Assembly: GCA_023362775.1 (NCBI GenBank)
Contig: JALMGJ010000008.1
Coordinates: 22,299,001-22,363,000, forward strand
From: Charina bottae
Lineage: Eukaryota > Chordata > Lepidosauria > Squamata > Charinaidae
Direction: 5' to 3'
DNA: 64,000 bases
This document shows, piece by piece, positions 52,604-63,119 of the stretch; position 1 is the stretch's first letter, and each line of letters begins with the position of its first letter. The translations under genes were made by a program, and so were the position numbers. The notes below the pieces were generated by a model. That model saw only the letters and a program-made list of their open reading frames with translations, did no database searches and was not told the origin of the DNA.

Positions 52604-53563
52604 ATGGAACTTAAATATCTGACATGGAACATTAATGGGGCCAATGCTCCACAAAAAAGAAGAAAGATATTTCATTTTTTGAAAAAACAGAAATTGGACA
52701 TAAGTTGTTTACAAGAGACTCATATTTGTAAAAAAGATACTAAATATTTGATTCAAAAACAGCTTGGAGAAGAATTTATTTTGGCTGGATATAAAAAAAC
52801 TAAAGGGGTAGTCTTATATGTACAACCAAAGTTAAACCCAAAATTGATATTAACTGATGAAGAGGGTCGATACATTGTAGTAGAAATTAACATACAAGGA
52901 ACTAAAACACTGATAGTTGGACTTTATGCACCGAATATGGATAAAGGAGTATTTTATAAAAACCTGATGGATAAACTTTTGGACTTAACTTATGACAATT
53001 GGTGTTTCATGGGGGATTGGAATGGGGTAATTTACCCCAGATTGGATAGACAGTCACAAAAAGAAGTGAAGCAAACACAGGGAAAATTGCCACAAACATT
53101 TTTCGACTTGAAAGAGATGTTGGATTTACAAGACATTTGGAGATGTATGAATGGGACTTCCAGAGAATTTACATATTATTCAGAGAGATTTAAATCACAT
53201 TCTAGAATAGATATGATCTTGATATCTAAAAATTTGATGATGGATATTAACAAAGTCGATATATTACCTAAGACTTTATCAGATCATAATCCAGTAATGT
53301 TGACTCTTAAAGGGAAACGGAATGTATTTAGATGGAGATTGAATGAGTCACTACTACGGAATAATGATGTAGTTGATGTATGCAAAAAAAAATTAAGAGA
53401 ATATTTTCAATTTAATTTGAACAAAGGGACTAATATTCAAACTGTATGGGAAGCCAGTAAAGCATATATGAGGGGTTATTTTATTCAATACAATGCTCAA
53501 ATGAGGAATAAAAAACAAAAAATAATTCAACTGATTTTAGATGAAATTAAAAGTAAAGAGTTA
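52604..53563 (+). pseudogene. ORF2: L1 ORF2, N-terminal part (endonuclease)
   Basis: 320 codons from ATG at 52604 until the L2 insertion. This is the AP-type endonuclease that nicks the target: TWNINGANAPQKRRKI (first catalytic asparagine), LQETHI, GDWNGVIY, SRIDMILISK and the terminal LSDHNPVML. The complete catalytic set is visible. The sequence then continues into the linker (RWRLNESLL, a Z-domain-like stretch). It is broken only by the L2 and its 7-bp duplication. Confidence 0.94.
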
Positions 53564-54615
53564 TTATTTATTTATTATTTCTAACTTATATCACCGCCCA
53601 TCTCCCCCCACAAGGGGACTCTGGGCGGTTTACAATAAAGTCAGCGATTAAAAACATATAAAATACTTTAAACAATCAATTAAAAATATAAAAATATAAA
53701 AATATAAAATCCAAGAGGCTGTATCTGATGTTTACGAACCGGACTGAACTTTATGGTGCGAGCCATCTCCAGGAAGAGCTATTACTCATCCCGTCCCAGG
53801 CGAGGTGGCAGAGCCAGGTTTTCAGTTGTTTCCTGAAGGTCAGGAGTGTGGGGGCTAGCCTCACCTCAAGGGACAAGATGTTCCAAAGGGCGGGTGCTAC
53901 GGCAGAGAAAGCACGCCTCCTGGATCCCGCTAGATGAAATTCTTTTACTGATGGGATCCGTAGCATGCCCTCTCTGCATGACCGGGTGGGGCGGGTCGAT
54001 ACTCTGGGGATGAGGCGGTCTCTAAGGTAACCTGGTCCCATGCCATGTAGGGCTTTAAAGGTAACAACCAACACCTTGAATTGGACCCGGAAGCAAACTG
54101 GTAACCAGTGCAGTTCACGCAGCAGAGGTGTCACATGTGCCGATCTTGGGGCACACATAACTGCGTGCGCAGCCGCATTCTGGGCCAGCTGAAGCTTCCG
54201 GATATTCTTCAAGGGTAGCCCCATGTAGAGTGCATTGCAATAGTCTATATGGGAGATGACCAGGGCATGAGTGACTGTACGGAGGGCATCTCGGTCCAGG
54301 AAAGGGCGAAGCTGGCGTACAACTCGAAGTTGCACAAAAGCCCTTCTGGCCACGACTGCCACCTGCTCTTCAAGCAGGAGTCGTGAGTCCAGAAGGACCC
54401 CCAGATTCCGCACTGAGTCTGAACGGGGTAGTGCCACCCCATCCAGATCTAAAGATGACAACTCCTTGGATCCCGAGGCGCCATCAATCCACAGCCACTC
54501 CGTCTTGCCAGGGTTCAGCTGAAGCCTGTTGTTCCCCATCCAGACCCCCACAGCCTCCAGGCACTGAGAAAGGGCAGAAACTGCATCACTTAACTCACCC
54601 GGGATGGAGATATAT
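53564..54615 (-). mobile_element. L2-clade LINE nested in L1 ORF2
   Basis: Flanked by AGAGTTA at 53557-53563 and 54616-54622. The tail (TTATTTATTTATTATTT) and 'cttatatcaccgcccatctccccccaca' end are at the left. The minus-strand frame from about 54630 to 53751 is open: LYISIPGELSDAVSALSQCL, NRLQLNPGKTEWLW, LGVLLDSRLLLEEQVAVVAR, HVTPLLRELHWLPVCF, AFSAVAPALWNILS. This is the C-terminal third of L2 ORF2, without its catalytic YADD. Little diverged, so young. Confidence 0.94.
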
Positions 54616-54622
54616 AGAGTTA

Positions 54623-57430
54623 GAGTTAGATTTGAGAGATAAACCAATGGATGACACTTTGCTCACTCAAATTAAATTTCTACAAAAGCAAATATCAATG
54701 ATATTAACTCAAGAGATAGAGACTCAAATGAAATTTACAAAACAAAAATATTTTGAATATGCAAATAAACCAGGTAGATGGCTGGCTTATAAATTGAGGA
54801 AACAAAGACAAAAGAATTTGATTACTAATATTCAACATGAAGGAAAAACTCTGGTGAATAATATGGACATTCAAAAAACCTTTCATGACTATTATTCTAA
54901 ATTATATAAAAAACAAGATGTCAACTTGGATGAGATTGAAGAATATTTGAATAAACAAAAACTAACTGTTCTTAATGACCAACAAAGATTGACATTAAAT
55001 AATGTTATAACAAAAGAAGAATTGATAAAAGCTTTTAAGAAAATTAGTAGTGGAAAAGCTCCTGGACCGGATGGATTGTCAGCAGCCTATTATAAATGTT
55101 TTGAAGAGGATTTATGTCTACCTTTGCAGAAGACTATGAATTCTATTCTGGAAACAGGAATTATGCCTGAAACTTGGAAAGAAGCACATATAACATTGAT
55201 ACCCAAAGAACAACAGGATTTAACATTAACTAAAAATTACAGACCAATATCTTTATTGAATAATGACTATAAGATATTTACAACGATATTAGCAGAAAGA
55301 ATGAAGAATATACTTAAGGATTTTATTCATCAAGACCAAGCTGGTTTTCTACCCAAGAGGCAAATTCATGACAATGTCCGAAACATAGTAGACGTAATTG
55401 AATATTTGGATCAACACTATGATAAACAAGCCGCCTTGATATTTATTGATGCTGAAAAAGCCTTTGACAACTTAAATTGGCCTTTTATGTTCAAAGTTTT
55501 GGAAAATATGAATTTTGGAGGAAATTTTATAAAATGGATTAAATCAATATATACTCCACAATTTGCCAAAATAATTGTTAATGGAGAATTTAGTAAGCCA
55601 TGTGAAATACAAAAAGGTACTAGACAAGGTTGTCCATTATCTCCACTCTTGTTTATATTGGTATTAGAGGTTTTACTTAGAGATATTAGACAAGATGATG
55701 GTATCCATGGTATTAAAGTTAAAAAAGAAGTTTATAAACTAAGAGCATTTGCTGACGACCTAGTCATTACCTTGGAGAATCCACTAGAAGGAATTGAAAT
55801 ATTAATACAGAAACTAAAAGACTTTGGGTCGCTAGCAGGGTTCAAAGTGAATTTACAGAAGACAAAAGTTTTGACCAAAAATATGGATTACCACCAACAA
55901 GAGAAATTGAAAGAAATAACAGGATATTCAATGGAAGAAAAAGTAAAATATTTGGGAGTATATTTAACAACTAAAAATGTTAAGTTGTTTAAGAATAACT
56001 ATATTCCACTTTGGATGGATATTAAAAAAGATTTGGAACATTGGGAAAAACTGCAATTATCATTATTAGGTAGAATTTCAGCAATTAAAATGAATGTTTT
56101 GCCAAGAATTTTATATCTTTTTCAAACACTACCTATATTGGCATCAGAAGAACCTTTTAAACAATGGCAGCGAGATATTTCTAAGTTTATTTGGCAAGGG
56201 AAAAAACCAAGAGTAAAATATAAAGTCTTGCAAGACTCTAAAGAAAGAGGAGGACTAGGTCTGCCGGATTTGAAATTATATTATGCTGCTTGTTGCTTGG
56301 TTTGGATTAAAGAATGGATAGTTTTGAAAAATGAAAAATTATTGAATTTGGAAGGACATGAATTAAGATATGGATGGCATGGATATTTGTGGTACGATAA
56401 AGTTAAAGTTAATGTGGACTTTAAAAACCATTATATTAGAAGATCCTTGTTAAGAATCTGGAATAAATATAAATTAATCTTATGTTATAAAAGACCCTTA
56501 TGGATTTCTACACAAGAAGCATTCTACAGAACAGAAGTAAGAAATAAAGATAAATGGTTAACCTACAAAGACTTTTTAAAGAAAGAACAAGGACAATATA
56601 TAATTAAATCAATAGAAGAATTGGTATCAGAGGGATACAGTTTTCAATGGCTTTCATATATGCAGCTCGTAGAGAAATTTAAATTAGATAAGAAAGACCT
56701 TGAATTTGAACAAACCAAATCGGAATTTGAGATACAACTATGTGAGACAGATGATCATCTAATTGCAAAAATGTATAAATTATTGTTAAAAGGTGAAATG
56801 GTAGAGGAACAAGTTAAAGACTGTATGATTAAATGGGCTAAAAATATTGGCCATAATATTCAAATGCAACAATGGGAAGATATGTGGACCAAAGGGTTAA
56901 AATTTACTTTGTGTTATAATTTAAAAGAAAACTTTTATAAGATGATGTACAGATGGTATATGACCCCACAAAAACTTTCTAAAATGTATGGAAATGTTTC
57001 CAACTTATGTTGGAAATGTAAAAAAAAAGAGGGGTCTTTTTACCATATGTGGTGGACATGTGAGATTGCAAAGAAATTTTGGACTCAAATACATGCATTG
57101 ATGCAAAATATATTACAAATTCGAGTTCCATTTAAACCGGAATTTTTTTTACTGGGAATAATTGATGGACAACCTGGGAAGCAATTTACAAGGATTATGC
57201 AATACATGATTACAGCAGCAAGACTTATTTTCGCACAAAATTGGAAAAACCAGATATCGCCTACGATACAAGATTGGATGTTAAAATTAATGGATATGGC
57301 AGAGAATGATAAACTGACATGTTTATTAAAAGAAAATCCAAATAATTATTTTCTTAAAGAGTGGAAACCATTAACTGACTATTTACAAGATGCGGGAGGG
57401 GCAAAGCTTATATGGGGATTTGAAGATTAA
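54623..57430 (+). pseudogene. ORF2: L1 ORF2, RT and C-terminal part
   Basis: 936 codons including the stop, with no interruption. RT: GKAPGPDGLSAAYYKCF, LIPKEQQDLTLTKNYRPISL, HQDQAGFLPKRQIHDNVRN, LIFIDAEKAFDNLNW (motif A), TRQGCPLSPLLFILVLEVLL and the catalytic FADD at 55748-55759, then the thumb. The C-terminal knuckle is CWKCKKKEGSFYHMWWTC (C-X2-C...H-X4-C). With the first part this equals about 1,255 residues, the usual L1 length. The insertion plus one duplication is 1,059 bases (a multiple of three), so both parts share one frame. The same frame happens to stay open leftward through antisense L2 to 54383; that stretch is not L1. Confidence 0.94.
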
Positions 57431-57697
57431 TATATATATATATTGATGTAATAGACAAGAAATATTCTTTAATGTTATATATAGACCTAGCATGTAAGAT
57501 AAAATTTTTAAAATACCATGACCAGATACAAATCGGAAGTTGACCAAATTCTATGTTTCAGCTTTATCTTTTTTCCTTTTTTCCTTTACTACACTTTTTT
57601 ATCTTTTCTTTTTTCTTGATTTGTATTTCCATTTTCTTTTCTGTTTCAAACTTTTATCTATGTAAAATTAAAATCTAATAAAATTTGTTAAAAAAAA
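57431..57697 (+). other. L1 3' UTR and poly-A
   Basis: T-rich pyrimidine tract near 57566-57640, then 'aaatctaataaaatttgtt' with an AATAAA, and a short A tail ending at the target duplication. Confidence 0.8.
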
Positions 57698-57716
57698 AAC
57701 AAATATACAGGAAGCT

Positions 57717-58030
57717 TTTTTCTCACCTTCATATATTTTAATGACCTGCTGGAGAACAAAAATCTAGCCTCATCATGACTGCCTCTCATAAAGCCACACT
57801 GCCGTTCCCAAATTTCTTATTGTCATAGCTTGCAGCCTTTTTTATGCCTTTTTTTTTTTATGGCTGCCAAACACCTTCTCAGACACTTAACAAAATAACC
57901 CCCTGCAGTTTTTTCATTGCCCTTTCAATTGCCATTATCACCTTTCACTAGGGCACAATAACTAATACCAATATAAATATTCTATTTTTGTATGCTGCCA
58001 CAACAACCCAGATTTATTTAGCGTATGGTA
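57717..58030 (-). mobile_element. Decayed LINE, right part (RT start side)
   Basis: Continues the minus-strand element split by the L1. Landmarks are GRQCGFMRGSHDEARFLF-like text near 57800 and further RT N-terminal fragments. Same tentative clade as the left part. Confidence 0.5.
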
Positions 58031-58084
58031 TACATTGCCAGGGAGTCTACAATATTTTTTACACATGGTAGATGTTCTGGCACA

Positions 58085-58462
58085 GGCAGTTGCTAGCTCT
58101 TTGTTTCACTGGTGCACCATAAGAGGGCGAGCTAGCTTTGCATCAGCTGGCCAGCAGTGTTCTTAGGGAAGTCGGCTCATCCGGACCTTTTTCTCCATCG
58201 ATCCTCCACCAATCGTGTCCAGGCAGATCCAGTGCCGGTTCCTGCTCCCCGCATAGAACACCACCAGTGTTTCCCGCCACCAAAGGTGGGGGTACCTATT
58301 TATCTACTCACAGAGGGTATGCTTTCAAACTGCTAGGTGGACAGAAGCTAGGGATGAAATGACAGGAGCTCACTTCCGTCATGCGGAGCTGGGCTCGAAC
58401 CGTTAGAGTGTTGAACATTTCTGGCCGGCAAACTCCAGCGTCATTAAGCCACTGTGCCACCG
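58085..58462 (-). mobile_element. tRNA-derived SINE, distinct family
   Basis: On the minus strand the head GCGGTGGCACAGTGGCTTAA and box-B-like 'cggttcgagccc' are tRNA-like. The middle 'gtccacctagcagtttgaaagcat...gtagataaataggtacc' is close to the body of the Sauria-type SINEs at 38.7 and 47.4 kb. The following 3' part is different and does not carry their tail. The far end is uncertain. Confidence 0.7.
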
Positions 58463-58527
58463 CAGATGACACCAATTCATTCTTTCTTCATTCATAATTA
58501 AACCTACACCTTTATTTTAGGTGCATG

Positions 58528-58865
58528 CCCTCGGTCTTGCAGAGAGGGCATGCTACAGACCCCGTCAACAAGGGAATTTCATCTGATGGGGTCCAGGAGG
58601 CGGGCCTTCTCTGCAGTGGTGCCCACCCTTTGGAATATCCTACCCCCAGAGGTGAGACGGGCCCCTTCACTCCCAGCCTTCCAAAAGAATTTGAAGACCT
58701 GGCTCTGCTGCCTTGCCTGGGAGGGTAGGGGTAACAGTTCCTCCTGGGGGTGGCTTGCACCATAGAGTCCTCCCTATCAAACACGTTCTGACCATCAGTG
58801 GATTCTATACTATTTATTTTATTTATAATGTTTGTGAGAGTGCAATGTTGTTTTATATGGGTTTA
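58528..58865 (+). mobile_element. L2-clade LINE 3' fragment, left part
   Basis: The plus-strand frame GMLQTPSTREFHLMGSRRRA then AFSAVVPTLWNILPPEVRRA and LKTWLCCLAWEG is the end of L2 ORF2 with a stop at 58763-58765. The 3' UTR is split by a BovB end and resumes at about 59181. Confidence 0.9.
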
Positions 58866-58867
58866 AC

Positions 58868-59180
58868 CAAATCAGTCAATCCTAAAGGAAATCAACCCTG
58901 ACTGCTCATTGGAAGGACAGATACTGAAGCTGAAGCTCAAATACTTTGGCCACCTAATGCGAAGAGAGGACTCACTGGAAAAGACCCTGATGCTGGGAAA
59001 GACTGAAGGCAAAAGGAGAAGGGGACGGCAGAGGATGAGATGGTTAGATAGCATCACCAATGTGATGAACATGAACTTGAGTAAACTCCGGGAGGCAGTG
59101 GAGGACAGGAAGGCCTGGCGTGCTATGGTCCATGAGGTCACGAAGAGTCGGACACGACTAAACGACTGAACAACAACAAA
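58868..59180 (+). mobile_element. BovB (RTE) LINE 3' end
   Basis: Plus-strand reading NQSILKEINPDCSLEGQ near 58870-58925, then LKLKYFGHLMRREDSLEKTL, GKRRRGRQRMRWLDSIT and EVTKSRTRLND with a stop at 59167-59169, followed by 'acaacaac'. This is the BovB ORF2 C-terminus and 3' end. One frame change occurs near 58905. Only about 310 bases were inserted, as is common for BovB. Confidence 0.92.
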
Positions 59181-59275
59181 CTGATGATTTTACTGTAAAC
59201 TGCCCAGAGACCCCCTTTTGAGGGAGATGGGTGGTGATATAAATATAAATAATAAATAAATAAATAAATATTTTC
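59181..59275 (+). mobile_element. L2-clade LINE 3' end, right part
   Basis: 'aactgcccagagacccccttttgagggagatgggtgg' and an AATAAATAAATA tail match the L2 end in the other copies. Confidence 0.85.
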
Positions 59276-60755
59276 CTGCAAGTAATTATCAACTATACTC
59301 TACAAGATTAGACTGTATTAATTCTCTATTATAACACCCTTTCTAGTCTCACTTATCACAATATATTTATTTTTCTTTGTTTCATATCACTTATTAATTC
59401 ATGCTCTTTGCCATTTACTCCTCTTACATTTCAAGTTGTCTTCTACATTCCATGGTTGTCACTCAATGAGCTGATATATGTTGACCTCTACTGTTTATCA
59501 TGGCTTTAGTCAAGTGATGCTTCTCATGAATGCTTTTTAGTAAGATATACTGTAGAAAGTGTAAACTAGGTTACCATATTTAGTCATATCTGTGTCATAT
59601 TCCACTTTCTCTGCTAAAAGTCAGGATAATACAAGTAAATTTTGACATTTTAGGCAATTTTCCATAATTGCAACCAAAGCCTAGCTTTACTCCAAGCATG
59701 CTCATGTTATTCCACTAGATAGTGTAGGATCTTTAATCTAGATTCTACATTGCAAAGCAATAAACTGTTGCTGCATGCCACCAACATCAGATATATATGG
59801 ACTGCAGTTTCTAGTTCAAAATATTAGTTTGTGAATGTCATTTCTTATAAGCTTGCATTGACAATTAAAATGTTTAAAAATATGATTTTGAATTAAACCT
59901 TCAGTACAAAATATTTTCGATATTAGAACTGAAATTCAAGCTATATTTCAGATAGAAAAAGGGATCTAACCAGAATGAAATATTAAAGACACTAAAATCT
60001 TGGTTAATTAAAATCATGAAAATAGTTGCATATGCAATGGATCCATGAATGCAGTTAGAAGCAGAGAGATACCCAAAGATGCTTTATACCACTAATGGAT
60101 TTCCAAAAGTGAATGAATAAAACAATGTGACAATGCAAATTTACACCTAAACAGGGTTGACATATTTCTTCTTAATATTTATTTACCATGACCCACCATT
60201 CTAATAAATCCACAAATTAAAGTATTCATTTTCATTTTTCACATTTCTTTGAAAGTCAATACCTTATACAATTATACTTTTTTACCTCTTTGACCTATTG
60301 TCAATAGACTTATTATCTATTAAATTGATAGCAATAACCAAAGATTGTATCAGCTGCAGATGGTTTCTTTATGCAACTGTTCTTTCCTTAGCCAGAAATA
60401 ATACTATCCCTAGACATTTTCAAGGTAGCACTGATAAGCACTGTTGCTTACTTCTAGACAAAAAAGAAGCGGTATTTACCACTAAAGCTTGAAATATCTT
60501 ACCATTCTTATTTATGTTACCATTCTTATTTATGCAATCCTTTACTTTCAAAATCCAAATTGAATGGGTATGTGGAGGTTGCTAAAATGCAAAAATTAAT
60601 TGGATATTTCATTAAAAAGTGATGCACTAAATTTGCACAAATTGAGGTCCCACTGGGCCTCCCCCAAATTTGTATACAGTCTCTTTACCCACTCCAAAAG
60701 TTAGCAACAATTTTATAGAAAGAAAAAAAAACAGGAGAAAATCAACATAGTAATT
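59276..60755. other. AT-rich non-coding stretch
   Basis: Nothing recognised. A local duplication of 'taccattcttatttatg' occurs near 60500-60533. Confidence 0.55.
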
Positions 60756-60760
60756 GGATT

Positions 60761-60905
60761 AAATAATTGATTGATTATGTACCATCAAGTAGTTTTCAAC
60801 TCCTAGTAACCACATAGATAGATTTTCTCCATGATGATCTATCCCTAACCTTGCCTTTCAGGTCTTCCAATGGTATACTCATCACTACTGTAACTGAGTT
60901 CTCAG
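60761..60905 (-). mobile_element. LINE 3'-tail fragment
   Basis: Plus-strand 'ttgattatgtaccatcaagtag...cacatagatagattttctcc' then 'gatgatctatccctaaccttgcc'. It is the same type of tail as 7085-7165 in opposite orientation and is similar in style to the end of the RTE element at 22.9 kb. Clade tentative. Confidence 0.5.
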
Positions 60906-63119
60906 TCCTAAGCCTTCAAAAGTTATACTCTTACTATAAAACTTATGGCCTTTTAGTATAAACATGAAGTTAGCAAGATGTGAAAATATAAGCATTATTT
61001 ATTAGTTAATGCCATCACTGAGCATAATTCCATCTTACTGAAATATGTGCACACACGTACACACAAAAGACATAGTTACATCAAATGATAACTAATGGAA
61101 AGCAAGAAACATCCTGGATTGTCAGCTTTTTTAAAGACACTGTATCAGTTAATATTTGTTGTAAGCTGAAGGGTAGGGAAAAAATAGTTTTCAATGGTCC
61201 AACTCTGGCTACTGCTTTAAAAAAGACCTATAGAGCTTACCAAGTAAAATTTGACACATTATTCTTATGTTAATTGCTACTGCTGGGCCAACTTATAATA
61301 AATACATGATCACCACACCCATTATCATATATTATTGCCCATTATGAATTAACTTATTTGAAATGCTTGCTTAATGAGATAATATTAAATAAAATTATGA
61401 TCTAGTGAAGATCCATTTTACTTCCCCTTCCTATTCAGTGGAGTTTTATTGTCAGCAAAATATAAGGGTGAATTACAGGCATTTTCAGTGAGTATCAAAA
61501 GTCCTGTGACCTTCAGGTTTGTGTGCACATTTGCGTGTCTCTGTTTCTTATGCTATTGCTTCAAAATATGAGCAGGTGAGGGCTTTTTCATTTAGCTCTT
61601 GTTTATAAACTTCAAAATGTCAAACAAGTCCTGCTGAAAATATGAGAGCACATATTATTTTACTCCTTGAATGATCCCATCACTGCATAGTGTCTTTTCC
61701 AAGGTTATGCTTAAAAAAAAAAGCAATGGGAGTTAAAAACAACTCCCCAATACCTAAAAAAGATTTTTGAAGTGGAAACTCCTAAAATTTCTTCTATATC
61801 TATACTGGTGCTCTCTTTATAGATTTCATGGTAGGTTTTGAAAAGAGCTGATTCTTTAAAAACAATGAAGAAAGCTGATCTGTGCATCTTATACCAGGCC
61901 TCCTTTGTTTTATTTTTTACCTCTGAAATATGTGTGTGTTGATAGAACACTGCAAAATATAATTCTTGATATTACTAGATAAATAGGACTGGGAATGTGG
62001 AATGCAGCATATGAGAACAGTATGAAATAGGGAAATCCTTTAGGAATGAAAGTAAAAACTTTTTACATTTCAATCTGAACTTCATATTTCTTGAACATAC
62101 AAACTGCTGCTATATGTCTAAATCTTCAATTTTTGGAATGCTGTGATTAAATTCACAATTCAACTTGCATATACAAAAGTACTTATATTTGGAACACTCC
62201 AAAGAAAGATATACTGTTTCTTAGGAACAGGAATGGGAATATAAGCACATTTTCACATGGATTTTAAAAAATATACCAATGTAGAAATAAGAAGTGGAAG
62301 AGTAGGCTTAAACAATAATATTTAGCATTTTATGTAGCACATTTCAAATGCATTCCTTAAAGCCTTTTATTATGGTAAGGTAGCCAGCTTTCATGTATTG
62401 CCATTAATGAATTTGAGATGAACTTTGGAGACTTTTCAGCTTAGACCTAATCCTTCCCCCCCCCATCAGTTATAGGATAACCATATTCCTGACAGTTGTA
62501 CCCTTTGAAAACAAATTAAGATGCCAAATGTTTGTGCATTAACCAAGAAAAATGTGTGCAGCAGTTGTGAAAACAGTTTGCTTAGCCCCCGAACTGGGAA
62601 AACTAGGTTTGTTCTACAATTGCTAAATCAATGCTCAATCTTCAGAATGATCGATCCATCTATAACATACAAATGTACCATTTAGCATGCTGTCATTGTC
62701 AGTATCTAAAAAATAAAAAATAAAATTTCAGGATTCAAGCAAGCTTGCAGTTGGACTTAGAAGATTTAAACCTAAACCTAACTAGGCAGCAATCCACTGT
62801 CCTTGCAGAGAAGGGAATGTAGGTGAATTTAGTAACATCCGAAAAAGATACATGTTCTTGAAAAAAAAGTTTCATTCCAAAATACTGCATTATCTCCAGA
62901 TTTCTTCTCGTTTGGAAGTGATTAATATTTATTTGAAAGGCAGGCTGCTCAGTCAGTCCCAAAAGTTATGATCCACCATGGATCTGTCTCAGTTAGGATC
63001 CATCCCTAATTAGTATGTTCCTACTATAATCTGATATTTTGTTCTTGTGAAATGGTGCTCTGAGGGTAGAGGAATTCTATGTAGTCCATTGTCAAGGCAG
63101 TGTATCTGCTGAGTTGAAA
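60906..63119. other. AT-rich non-coding stretch
   Basis: No gene or repeat family recognised. Frames up to 79 codons are featureless. Confidence 0.6.

Larger units (their letters stand above)
50670..57697 (+). mobile_element. Full-length L1 (carries a nested L2)
   Basis: Flanked by AACAAATATACAGGAAGCT at 50651-50669 and 57698-57716 (leading A residues overlap the poly-A tail). It holds a GC-rich 5' UTR, ORF1, ORF2 and a 3' UTR with AATAAA-like 'aataaaatttg' and a short poly-A. Without the L2 it is about 6.0 kb. ORF1 is intact, and the two ORF2 parts are open on both sides of the L2. This is a young copy of a 5'-complete LINE. Confidence 0.96.

Noticed and set aside
54383..54615. N-terminal extension of the L1 ORF2 right-hand frame
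   Set aside because: This part is antisense L2; the L1 sequence begins only after the AGAGTTA duplication.
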